From Desulfatirhabdium butyrativorans (GTDB taxonomy: Bacteria; Desulfobacterota; Desulfobacteria; Desulfobacterales; DYRK01), in the NCBI GenBank assembly GCA_020718785.1, contig DYRK01000046.1, positions 1 through 18,155 of the forward strand: a stretch of DNA of 18,155 nt, written 5' to 3'. The translations under genes were made by a program, and so were the position numbers. Numbering within the stretch: position 1 is the first letter of the stretch; each line of letters starts with the position of its first letter. Under the pieces are notes generated by a model. The model had not been told where the DNA came from and made no database searches. It worked only from the letters and a program-made list of their open reading frames with translations. Shown here piece by piece: positions 7,469 through 13,766 of this stretch.

Positions 7469-8646
7469 TTTTTTTCTGTGTCAGAGTTATCCGGGCTGCC
7501 TGCCGCGCCGGAAGAACTGCCTTTTTCTGTTTTATCAGGCAGAGTTGTATTTTCAGCGGGTTCGGACTTTTCCGGAGATCCGGATGCAGGCGCTTCGGTT
7601 TTTTCGGCAGTGCCGCTGCCCGGGGATTTCTTTTCGGAAGTATCGGTATCCGGGGATTTCATCTCAGAGGTATCGCTGTCCGGAGATTTCTTTTCGGAAG
7701 TATCCATCTCAGAGGTATCGCTGTCCGAAGGTTCCGTTTCTTCGGAAGCATTGCTGTCAGGGGATTTTATCTCAGAAATATCGTTCTTATCCCCGGGATC
7801 CATCGGAACAGTCCCGACAATGGGCAATCCGTTTTTTCCTCCGCCGATCACCACAACCTTTGCGTTTTTTGATCTGGAAAGCTCCAGCGTGGCTTCAATC
7901 CCTTTCCAGAGCAGTATCTGTTCTGACAGAGAGGATTTCACGGTTTTGTTGTAATCTCTGAGTCCCTGAGCTTCGATACGCTTTCTTTCAGCTTCGCGTT
8001 TTTCTTTCTCAATTTTGAATATATACGCTTCGGCAAGATGCTGCTGTTCTACTTTATATTGGATCGCCTTTTCAATGCTGGGGGGCAATGTGATAGTTTT
8101 GATTATCACATCGTCAACTTTGACAAAGCGCTGGGAGACCTGTTCAATTGCTGTGTTGATGGCTTCCTGAATGAGCGATGTTTTTGTGGAATAGACTTCT
8201 TCCGCGTCAATTTTGCCGATAATAATACGAAGGACAGACTCGATCTCCGGAATGACCACCTTGTTGAGATAATCCGGTCCCACTTTCTGGTGAAGTATTC
8301 CCAGCAGATTGTATTCCGGATAATAGCGGATAGAGATAAGCAGATGGATTTTCAGACCTTTTTTGCTCAGGACATCGAATTCATGGAAATATTCCTGAAT
8401 CCGGGTATTGTAGATATACATCTTATCCCAGGGAAATATGAAATGGATACCTTCGGGATACACCCTGTCCACAACAGTTCCGCCGAAAAACCGCAGGTAC
8501 AGTACGCCGCCCTGTCCTGAATTTATCGTATAGACAATGTTGTTGAACAGATAAACGATAATAAACAAAATGATCAGAAGAGAGACAATAAAGAGTGAGA
8601 AATTCTTCTTAAAAGTATCTCTGATTTTTTCATATATCTTTCGCAT
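7465..8646 (-). CDS. SPFH/band-7 (prohibitin/HflC-like) membrane protein with repetitive acidic tail
   Basis: This 393-residue protein has one transmembrane helix (about 17-36) followed by an SPFH domain (about 38-230) carrying YPEGIHFIFPW, LPPSIEKAIQYKVEQQ and a helical EKEKREAERKRIEAQ stretch typical of prohibitins and HflC. Such proteins form large rings or microdomains and scaffold or control other membrane proteins. The last 110 residues are Ser/Asp/Glu/Lys/Pro-rich with near repeats of KSPDSDTSEM and are probably disordered. I chose the ATG at 8646 because GGAAAG sits 7 nt upstream; the in-frame TTG at 8652 would add two residues but leave almost no spacing. It is the first gene of the cluster and overlaps the double SBP gene by 4 nt. 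A scaffold role for the downstream channels is inference. Confidence 0.85.
   Translation of the reverse strand: MRKIYEKIRDTFKKNFSLFIVSLLIILFIIVYLFNNIVYTINSGQGGVLYLRFFGGTVVDRVYPEGIHFIFPWDKMYIYNTRIQEYFHEFDVLSKKGLKIHLLISIRYYPEYNLLGILHQKVGPDYLNKVVIPEIESVLRIIIGKIDAEEVYSTKTSLIQEAINTAIEQVSQRFVKVDDVIIKTITLPPSIEKAIQYKVEQQHLAEAYIFKIEKEKREAERKRIEAQGLRDYNKTVKSSLSEQILLWKGIEATLELSRSKNAKVVVIGGGKNGLPIVGTVPMDPGDKNDISEIKSPDSNASEETEPSDSDTSEMDTSEKKSPDSDTSEMKSPDTDTSEKKSPGSGTAEKTEAPASGSPEKSEPAENTTLPDKTEKGSSSGAAGSPDNSDTEKK
7600..7767. repeat. In-frame degenerate repeats coding the SPFH tail
   Basis: About five copies of a 10-residue unit (KSPDSNASEE, EPSDSDTSEM, KSPDSDTSEM, KSPDTDTSEK, KSPGSGTAEK) are encoded here. 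The DNA repeats are clear: the stretch ATCTCAGAGGTATCGCTGTC (plus strand) occurs twice about 42 nt apart. Such repeats readily expand or contract between strains. Confidence 0.7.
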
Positions 8647-8775
8647 GGACAAACTTTCCGAATTCCATTTTTCTCAGACTCTGTCTGCAAAATGACTGAT
8701 TCTGACGGATTTTGCGGTGGACCCCGCCTGTCATTCCGGGGAAAAACGAAATACGATATTTTAAAAAATGTCAGG

Positions 8776-8858
8776 AGTTACGCAGTTGAATGATTTTAAC
8801 CGCCAATTCACGCTGATAAACGCCAGTTAATCAGAAAAATGAATTCAAGTGCGTAAGT
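8776..8858. mobile_element. Miniature inverted-repeat element, uninterrupted copy
   Basis: This 83-bp element has terminal inverted repeats AGTTACGCAGTTGAAT and ACTTACGCACTTGAAT (right end, reversed), matching at 14 of 16 positions. It is the reverse-oriented, uninterrupted version of the element at 4505-4701 and shows the single TTAA target at 8827-8830. It lies about 130 nt upstream of the SPFH start, within the likely promoter region of the cluster. Confidence 0.65.
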
Positions 8859-9391
8859 TCTAAAATGTGATATACACAAAAAAAAATGTTAATGCAAGGT
8901 TTTTTTTATCTGATCGGCAACATGCCGTAATTAATTGTTATCACACCGGATACCTGTTCCTTATGCCTGAACAGTCAGGATAAATATTTGCCGGGGCAGG
9001 TGTCATAAGTACGGACACTTCCGCTCATCTGATTCTCAGATCATGCTTTTTCCATAAACCGTGATAATCTGCCAGAGGAAAAATTCCCCTGATTTCAAAA
9101 AAAAAATACCCTTCAGCCCGATTCCGTTTTATTTCCGCGGGAATCGGAAAATGCTTTATATTTTTCCGATGCCAGACCGGAGTCCGGAAAATCAAGGCTG
9201 ATTTCGGATGCCGGACAGTTTTTTATTCTTGACCTTATACGCTTTTTTTATTATAAAATTATCATAAACATAAATTTCATAAAAAAAGAAAAAAAATATG
9301 ACGGGAAAGACTGCTATTCCCATATCCTTCCTGACGCGCTGCTTTGCCGGGCAAAGCAGATGGCTTTTGAACCGCAGATGTGAAATTTCGC
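8859..9391. other. Gene-poor AT-rich stretch
   Basis: No convincing coding region is seen on either strand. The stretch contains several A and T tracts (for example 8880-8886, 8902-8909, 9098-9106 and 9289-9298) and a modest inverted repeat, CCGATTCC at 9118-9125 with GGAATCGG at 9140-9147. It separates the divergent minus-strand sensory cluster from the plus-strand Uma2 gene, so promoters for both probably lie here, but I could not assign a -35/-10 pair with confidence. Confidence 0.4.
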
Positions 9392-9438
9392 GGAAAGGCT
9401 GGCAGAAGAGTTTCTGTGCTTCCGGGAATTGATCCGGA
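9392..9438 (+). pseudogene. Relic of the 3' end of a Uma2-family gene
   Basis: GGAAAGGCTGGCAGAA (9392-9407) and GGAATTGATCCGGA (9425-9438) match exactly two blocks of the intact Uma2 gene (10260-10275 and 10291-10304) in the same order and at nearly the same spacing. A net 2-nt gain between the blocks breaks the frame. This is best read as the remnant of a second Uma2 copy in tandem; a short dispersed repeat is the alternative. Confidence 0.6.
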
Positions 9439-9469
9439 TGGGACCGGAGAGATCATATACCCGTCGGTG

Positions 9470-9491
9470 GGTCAGACATTTCTGTCTGACC
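9470..9491. repeat. Hairpin GGTCAGACA/TGTCTGACC
   Basis: A perfect 9-bp stem with a TTTC loop, followed on the plus strand by CTTTATC. It is one of two adjacent hairpins in the 100 bp before the Uma2 gene. It looks like a dispersed palindromic repeat, and no gene upstream on the plus strand would need a terminator. Confidence 0.6.
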
Positions 9492-9504
9492 TTTATCACG
9501 GACA

Positions 9505-9526
9505 GAACAGGCAAAAATGCCTGTTC
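9505..9526. repeat. Hairpin GAACAGGCA/TGCCTGTTC
   Basis: A perfect 9-bp stem with an AAAA loop, 13 nt after the previous hairpin. It falls in the likely 5' leader of the Uma2 gene. Confidence 0.6.
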
Positions 9527-9588
9527 CGCCGCAAAAAATTATAAGTCTTTAAGGTCGCTCGCTTAACCGGCAGATCGGAGAAAACAGA

Positions 9589-10326
9589 ATGAACACCGCA
9601 CTGAAAATATCAGTACCGGCTGACCGTCCGGGCTGGATTCCGCCCGATATTTTTTATGACTGGGATACAAATCCTTATGCTTACCAGACAGAGGAGGAAC
9701 TCATGCCCGCGGGCGGACTGCACGGACAGATACTGGCATATATCACAGAAATTTTAAGGGACTTTCTCGAATCGCGGGGACTCATGTTTCTGGCAGACAC
9801 TTTCATGCTGTACCGCGACAGCAGGGGAATAAAACAGCGCGTGTCTCCGGACCTGCTGATCATTCCCTTCCGTTCCGAGCCGCCTTCGGCATATAATCTG
9901 GATATGGAACCGCCGCCGCCGGCGGTCATGGAGATCACTTCTCCGGACAGTCATCTCAGGGACATGGAAGATAAGGTCTCTTTTTATATGAATCTGGGGA
10001 TTCCCGCGTACTTGGTCATTGACGCGGTCACCCCGCAGGGACGGCGGCGGCAACAGATCGGACTGCATCTGTGGCGGAAAATCAGAGGTAAGATCAGACG
10101 GACAGGTCCCGACAGAGATGGCTGTTTGTCTGTTCCGGAAATGGGACTGAAAGTTACGGCACAGGGCCGGCGTCTCATTTTTGCCGATATCGTGACCGGC
10201 GAAATATTGCAGGATACCGGACAACTCAGGCAACGGGCAGAATTGGCTGAAAAAGAATTGGAAAGGCTGGCAGAAAAACTCCGTGCGCTTGGAATTGATC
10301 CGGACGATATCGGAGATAAGGTATAG
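9589..10326 (+). CDS. Uma2 family (DUF820) PD-(D/E)XK endonuclease
   Basis: This 245-residue protein has the Uma2 layout: an N-terminal entry segment with the HGQILAYITEILRDFLE helix, the nuclease core VSPDLLIIPF (Asp88), VMEITSP (Glu115), D-x-x-x-K near 125-129 followed by SFYMNLGIPAYLVIDAV, and a C-terminal helical tail LRQRAELAEKELERLAEKL that should form a coiled coil. The core residues of a PD-(D/E)XK fold therefore look intact. The family is usually linked to mobile or multicopy genes; its biological role is unresolved. GGAG lies 8 nt before the ATG. A relic of a sister copy lies upstream, and hairpin repeats flank the gene on both sides, which supports a multicopy, mobile past. Confidence 0.85.
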   Translation: MNTALKISVPADRPGWIPPDIFYDWDTNPYAYQTEEELMPAGGLHGQILAYITEILRDFLESRGLMFLADTFMLYRDSRGIKQRVSPDLLIIPFRSEPPSAYNLDMEPPPPAVMEITSPDSHLRDMEDKVSFYMNLGIPAYLVIDAVTPQGRRRQQIGLHLWRKIRGKIRRTGPDRDGCLSVPEMGLKVTAQGRRLIFADIVTGEILQDTGQLRQRAELAEKELERLAEKLRALGIDPDDIGDKV

Positions 10327-10331
10327 CTTTC

Positions 10332-10381
10332 CAGAAATTGAATTTCACTGCGACCTGCTTTCTTGTGAAATTCAATTTCTG
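10332..10381. repeat. 17-bp perfect inverted repeat after the Uma2 gene
   Basis: CAGAAATTGAATTTCAC (10332-10348) and GTGAAATTCAATTTCTG (10365-10381) are perfect arms around a 16-nt loop. It starts 5 nt after the Uma2 stop. No T-tract follows. It may act as a transcript end or be part of a mobile unit. Confidence 0.7.
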
Positions 10382-10388
10382 AAAATCT

Positions 10389-10509
10389 CAGTAGATCGAA
10401 AATGCCCCGGGCCGCTCCCGGCGGATTGACAATCCGCCGGAAATGCCTGGGATTTGTCAATCCCAAGCGGGCATTTCCGAGTATTTCGGGAAAACTCTTC
10501 GATCTGCTG
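10389..10509. repeat. Cloverleaf-like nested palindrome between Uma2 and nadC
   Basis: Outer arms CAGTAGATCGAA (10389-10400) and TTCGATCTGCTG (10498-10509) pair with one G-U. Inside them AAATGCCC (10400-10407) pairs with GGGCATTT (10469-10476). Within that lie two hairpins: CCGGCGGATT/AATCCGCCGG (10418-10440) and TGGGATT/AATCCCA (10448-10465). The whole folds as a multi-branched structure. It is probably a mobile palindromic unit; a structured leader of nadC is possible. Confidence 0.65.
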
Positions 10510-10553
10510 AATCTATATAACCGGCGGATTATTCTGATGAAGAAGAGGTGAAG

Positions 10554-11402
10554 ATGAATCAGAAACACAAAGAAGATATGCTCAGGGATGCAAAAGCCGC
10601 GATTCTTCGCAGCCTTGAAGAAGATATCGCGGACGGTGATATTACCACACTCTGTACCGTGCCGGAAGATGCAATGCTCGAAGGACGGTTTATTGCCAAA
10701 GAAGCCGCTGTTATCGCGGGATTGGAAATAGCAAGCCTCACTTTTTCCCTGCTGGACGAACATCTCTGTTTTGTCTCACAAATTGCCGACGGGGGACGTG
10801 CAGAAAAAGGACAAATCATAGCAACAGTCCGGGGATCGGGACGGGCTATCCTCAGCGGGGAGCGCGTGGCACTGAATTTTCTTCAGAGAATGTCCGGTAT
10901 TGCCACATTGACCCGTCAGTTTGCGGACGCTGTGAAAGGTACATCAGCGAAGATATTGGACACACGGAAAACCGCGCCGGGTCTGCGTCTTTTCGACAAA
11001 TGGGCGGTAAGGCTGGGCGGAGGGCAGAATCACCGCTTCGGCTTATATGATATGGTTCTGATCAAAGACAATCATATCTCGGCTGTGGGGAGTATTTCGG
11101 AAGCGGTCGCCCGCGTGCGTGCAGGAGATACCCGGAAACGGGCTATTGAAGTTGAAGTCAAAAATATGGCAGAATTACAGGAAGTCCTGCTTCTGGGCTT
11201 AGACCGCATTATGTTGGACAATATGACTGCAGAGCAGATGCGTGAGGCAGTCCTGATCACGGCGGGCAGGGTTCCGCTGGAGGCTTCCGGGAATGTGAGT
11301 CTGGAAAATGCAGCGGAAATTGCCGCTGCAGGCGTGGATTTTATTTCTGTGGGAACGCTGACGCATTCGGCAAAGGCAACAGATATCAGCCTGTTGTTAT
11401 AA
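10554..11402 (+). CDS. nadC: Nicotinate-nucleotide pyrophosphorylase (carboxylating)
   Basis: This 282-residue cytosolic enzyme converts quinolinate and phosphoribosyl pyrophosphate to nicotinate mononucleotide, CO2 and pyrophosphate (EC 2.4.2.19), the step where de novo quinolinate enters NAD synthesis. Family motifs are all present: EEDIADGDITT near the N-terminus, SGERVALNFLQRMSGIATLT (101-120), the PRPP/quinolinate-binding DTRKTAPGLR (136-145), LGGGQNHRFGLYDMVLIKDNH (154-174), and the barrel-closing LEASGNVSLENAAEIAAAGV and DFISVGTLTHSA (262-273). The length is normal. I prefer the ATG at 10554, because AGAGG lies 5 nt upstream; the in-frame GTG at 10548 overlaps that site. nadA and nadB are not in the window, so it stands alone here. 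Confidence 0.96.
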   Translation: MNQKHKEDMLRDAKAAILRSLEEDIADGDITTLCTVPEDAMLEGRFIAKEAAVIAGLEIASLTFSLLDEHLCFVSQIADGGRAEKGQIIATVRGSGRAILSGERVALNFLQRMSGIATLTRQFADAVKGTSAKILDTRKTAPGLRLFDKWAVRLGGGQNHRFGLYDMVLIKDNHISAVGSISEAVARVRAGDTRKRAIEVEVKNMAELQEVLLLGLDRIMLDNMTAEQMREAVLITAGRVPLEASGNVSLENAAEIAAAGVDFISVGTLTHSAKATDISLLL

Positions 11403-11413
11403 TTGCAAAATCG

Positions 11414-11467
11414 TTTTACACGGCAATAAATTGCCGTTCTATAGTTTACACGGCAATAAATTGCCGT
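11414..11467. repeat. Two tandem copies of a 30-nt hairpin repeat
   Basis: The unit GTTTACACGGCAATAAATTG and its continuation CCGTnCTAT occurs twice, about 30 nt apart. Each contains an ACGGCAAT/ATTGCCGT stem (11420-11437 and 11450-11467). They begin about 12 nt after the nadC stop. No strong T-tract follows. Confidence 0.75.
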
Positions 11468-11480
11468 GCTATTATCATAA

Positions 11481-11546
11481 GCCCTTACAGGGCATTCATC
11501 AGTCCCGCAGGGACTGACTGAAAATAGACCGCCAATTTATTGGCGG
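11481..11546. repeat. Cluster of short hairpins before the methyltransferase remnant
   Basis: Three hairpins follow one another: GCCC/GGGC (11481-11493), CAGTCCC/GGGACTG with a GCA loop (11500-11516), and CCGCCAAT/ATTGGCGG with a TT loop (11529-11546). With the tandem units upstream, the 188-nt gap after nadC is almost wholly palindromic. Confidence 0.6.
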
Positions 11547-11590
11547 GAAAAAATGCCGGGAAAAATAAAGCATAGGATAAAGGTTCGAAC

Positions 11591-12268
11591 ATGGCAACAC
11601 ATCAGAGCAAAACCCAAAGCCCGAAAAATAAAGTGACTGCCGAGACTTATCGGCATCCTGAATCAACCAATGTTCTCAGACCCGAAATCGGAACTCAGAA
11701 CCGGTTCCGAAAAAAATTAGCTCCGCAGACCTACAGATATGACAGTTCCCTGTCGCCATCTTTGGATTGGGACGGACAGAATCCTGCACGGGAGCAGGGA
11801 GAAGCCCTGATACAAAAGATTCTGGAAGCCGAGACCATTGAAGATGCCAAAGCTTCGGCAGGCAAACTCAAAGCCATGAGCAAAGCTTTTCTCAACTGGT
11901 CAGGCAAAGCCGAGCGATTATCTTTTAATGTTCCGAGTCTGCCTCTCTTTATTCATGAACGGCTCTCCACCAAAGCCATTATCGAGACGCTTCAGAGTCA
12001 TCGGAAAAAACCGGGGCAAAGTCAGTTCGATATGTTCGAACATTTCGGAGACCCGCAGCATTCTATTGCAGATCAGATTCTTCGGGCTTATGAATTTCAG
12101 GACAAATGGCTCAACCGCATGATTCTGGGTGATTCTCTCGCAGTGATGAATTCTCTGCTCCGATATGAAGGGCTTGGCGGTCAGGTGCAGATGATTTACA
12201 TGGATCCGCCCTACGGCGTGAAATTCGGCTCCAATTTTCAGCCTTTTATCCGAAAACGCGATGTCAAA
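11591..12268 (+). pseudogene. Truncated site-specific DNA methyltransferase (N-terminal fragment)
   Basis: The first 226 codons match the N-terminal part of large adenine-specific methyltransferases of the type III Mod-like group. They include the spacer helix KLKAMSKAFLNWSGKAERLS, the lead-in MILGDSLAVMNSLL (177-190) and the catalytic DPPY at 205-208, followed by GVKFGSNFQPFIRKRDVK. Homologues I know continue for several hundred residues past this point; here the similarity stops abruptly at about 12268 and the frame runs into a TPR-coding sequence, ending after a few unrelated residues at 12295. The conserved SAM-binding half is missing, so it cannot be active. The start ATG at 11591 follows an AGGATAAAGG purine stretch. 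Either a deletion, a recombination or an assembly join explains the break. Confidence 0.7.
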
Positions 12269-12269
12269 C

Positions 12270-12563
12270 ACAATGGGAGTTGCTTATACTCATAAAGGTG
12301 AGTATGATAGAGCTATTGATGATTACAATAAGGCAATAGAGATAAACCCCAAGAATAGTATGGCATATAATAACCGGGGATTTGTTTATGACATTCATAA
12401 AGGCGAATATGACAAAGCTATTAATGATTATAACAAGGCAATAGAGATAAATCCTAAAGATGATATGGCATACACCGATCGGGGAAATGCTTATTATAAT
12501 CATAAAGGCTAATATGACAAAGCTGTTGATGATTACAGCAAGACAATTTCATTGTCGCCCAGC
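12270..12563 (+). pseudogene. TPR-repeat protein fragment
   Basis: About two and a half tetratricopeptide repeats with 35-residue (105-nt) spacing are encoded, with units such as HKGEYDKAINDYNKAIEINP and AYNNRGFVYDI. The fragment has no start of its own kind: it emerges directly from the methyltransferase remnant. In the third repeat an expected GAA codon is TAA (12510-12512), after which the TPR reading resumes (YDKAVDDYSKTISLSPS) until about 12563. The base composition is much more AT-rich than its neighbours. It is a broken piece of a larger TPR gene, brought here by recombination or by assembly across a repeat. Confidence 0.65.
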
Positions 12564-13664
12564 GCCAAATCATAGTTCAATTGGTATATCTTATTCAAGC
12601 CTTCAAGATCGCCCGCTTCTTTGCATCTCTGCATTTGAAGCCATACGATTTTATTCCGATTGCGGTAATAATGATCTGACAAAAGGGCTTTTTTATCTTC
12701 GGAATCCGAGCCGTAGTAAACCTTCATCAGCTCGAATTTTGCCATGTCGTCAATCCATGTGATCATTGCATCGGTATTGCACCAGGGCGGTATGGTTTTC
12801 AGAGAATCCGCGCTGAAACACAGACCCGCGCCTGAAATCGGGTCTTTGAGATTTGATCCCCATTTTCCCATCTGAAACAGATCAATAAAAAAACTTGGTG
12901 TGGATAGTGTTCAGTCTGCACGGCGTGTTGCATGGGGCATTCTCATCTGCTTTATCTGTGCAGAAAAGCTTTCCCGTCATCAGATCATTCCCGTATTGGC
13001 ATAAACAGGAAGGAGCGCCGAAAAAGCTCACTCTTATGGAATAAGAGTTCACAAAATGATTGAAAAGCCTGTCATAATCCGGTCCTTTGACCGGATTGAT
13101 ACCTTGGCCGTGAGGCTCAACATCACTGTCAAGGCGTATGAACATTTCCTGACGCTCATATTTACGCCTTGCCAATTGAATAAAGGCGGAAGTGATTTTA
13201 GGCGTGTCATATCCCCATCTGCCGTTTTCGCCGAGCAGAAAATCCTGATGCTTCAGGTTGAAATTCGGCTTGGCTTCAATCCTTGTAAGAATTTCCCCCA
13301 GTTCTTCAACACCCAGAACCTTGACTTTCGGAAAATCAGAAGTCCAAGCGTGATTGCCGAAAGCCTCTTTGATTTTCTGTTCCTGTCTGGGTTCACGCAG
13401 AGTTCCGATAACTGCGCCTCTGGTTCCTTCCATGAGAAAAAGATAAATGAGCCTGATCTGTTCCTTGAGGTCAGGCTTGTCATATTTATCTTCCACCTCT
13501 TTGATCAGCGAAGCAAGCTTTACGTCCATTTCCTGCTTTGCTTGGGGATTATGAGGATTTGCCAAGTGGTTTGCAATACTTGCAAAAATTTTTTCATCCA
13601 CGACAGAATGTTCATAAATAATCACATTTCTGTCGTTTATGAAATCCGTTTTATTCGATGGCAT
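12533..13664 (-). pseudogene. Unrecognised protein interrupted by a one-base frameshift, possibly glycosyltransferase-like
   Basis: Two minus-strand frames, 13664-12882 and about 12886-12533, join into one protein of about 375 residues if one T is removed from the run of seven at 12887-12893 (plus-strand A): KFFY-stop then becomes KFFIDLFQMGKWGS. I do not firmly recognise it. An N-terminal helical half (1-130) is followed by a segment with RLDSDVEPH (DxD at 179-181), and later GAGLCFSADSL and WIDDMAKFE, which loosely recall family-2-like glycosyltransferases; that is a weak guess. No signal peptide or membrane segment is seen. GGAAGG lies 9 nt before the ATG. The 3' end collides with the TPR fragment, so the true C-terminus may be lost. 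A sequencing indel is the simplest alternative to a real mutation. Confidence 0.5.
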
Positions 13665-13695
13665 AGTGGCATTCCTTCCGTTAGTTATAGCTCGA

Positions 13696-13730
13696 AATGT
13701 CGGCTCGGGTCAGAGACCCGAACCGACATT
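13696..13730. repeat. Near-perfect 16-bp hairpin upstream of the frameshifted gene
   Basis: AATGTCGG-C-TCGGGTC and GACCCGA-A-CCGACATT pair over 16 positions with a single C/A mismatch and an AGA loop. It lies between the stop of the propeller/cohesin gene (13767) and the start of the next minus-strand gene (13664). Without a T-tract it is better called a dispersed palindrome than a terminator. Confidence 0.65.
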
Positions 13731-13766
13731 CCAATCGGCATTTCCCCACAGAACGCATTAGTATCA

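Noticed and set aside
8866..8878. A CRP/FNR-like site, TGTGATATACACA
   Set aside because: The half-sites and spacing do not fit the 16- or 22-bp consensus, and the surroundings are AT-rich enough for chance.
9314..9514. A 66-codon minus-strand reading frame between the miniature element and the Uma2 gene
   Set aside because: It crosses the Uma2 relic and a hairpin, has no recognisable motif, and no convincing ribosome binding site.
12264..12503. A minus-strand 79-codon frame with a hydrophobic look
   Set aside because: It is the antisense of the TPR repeats, whose AT-rich codons give Ile/Phe-rich antisense translations.
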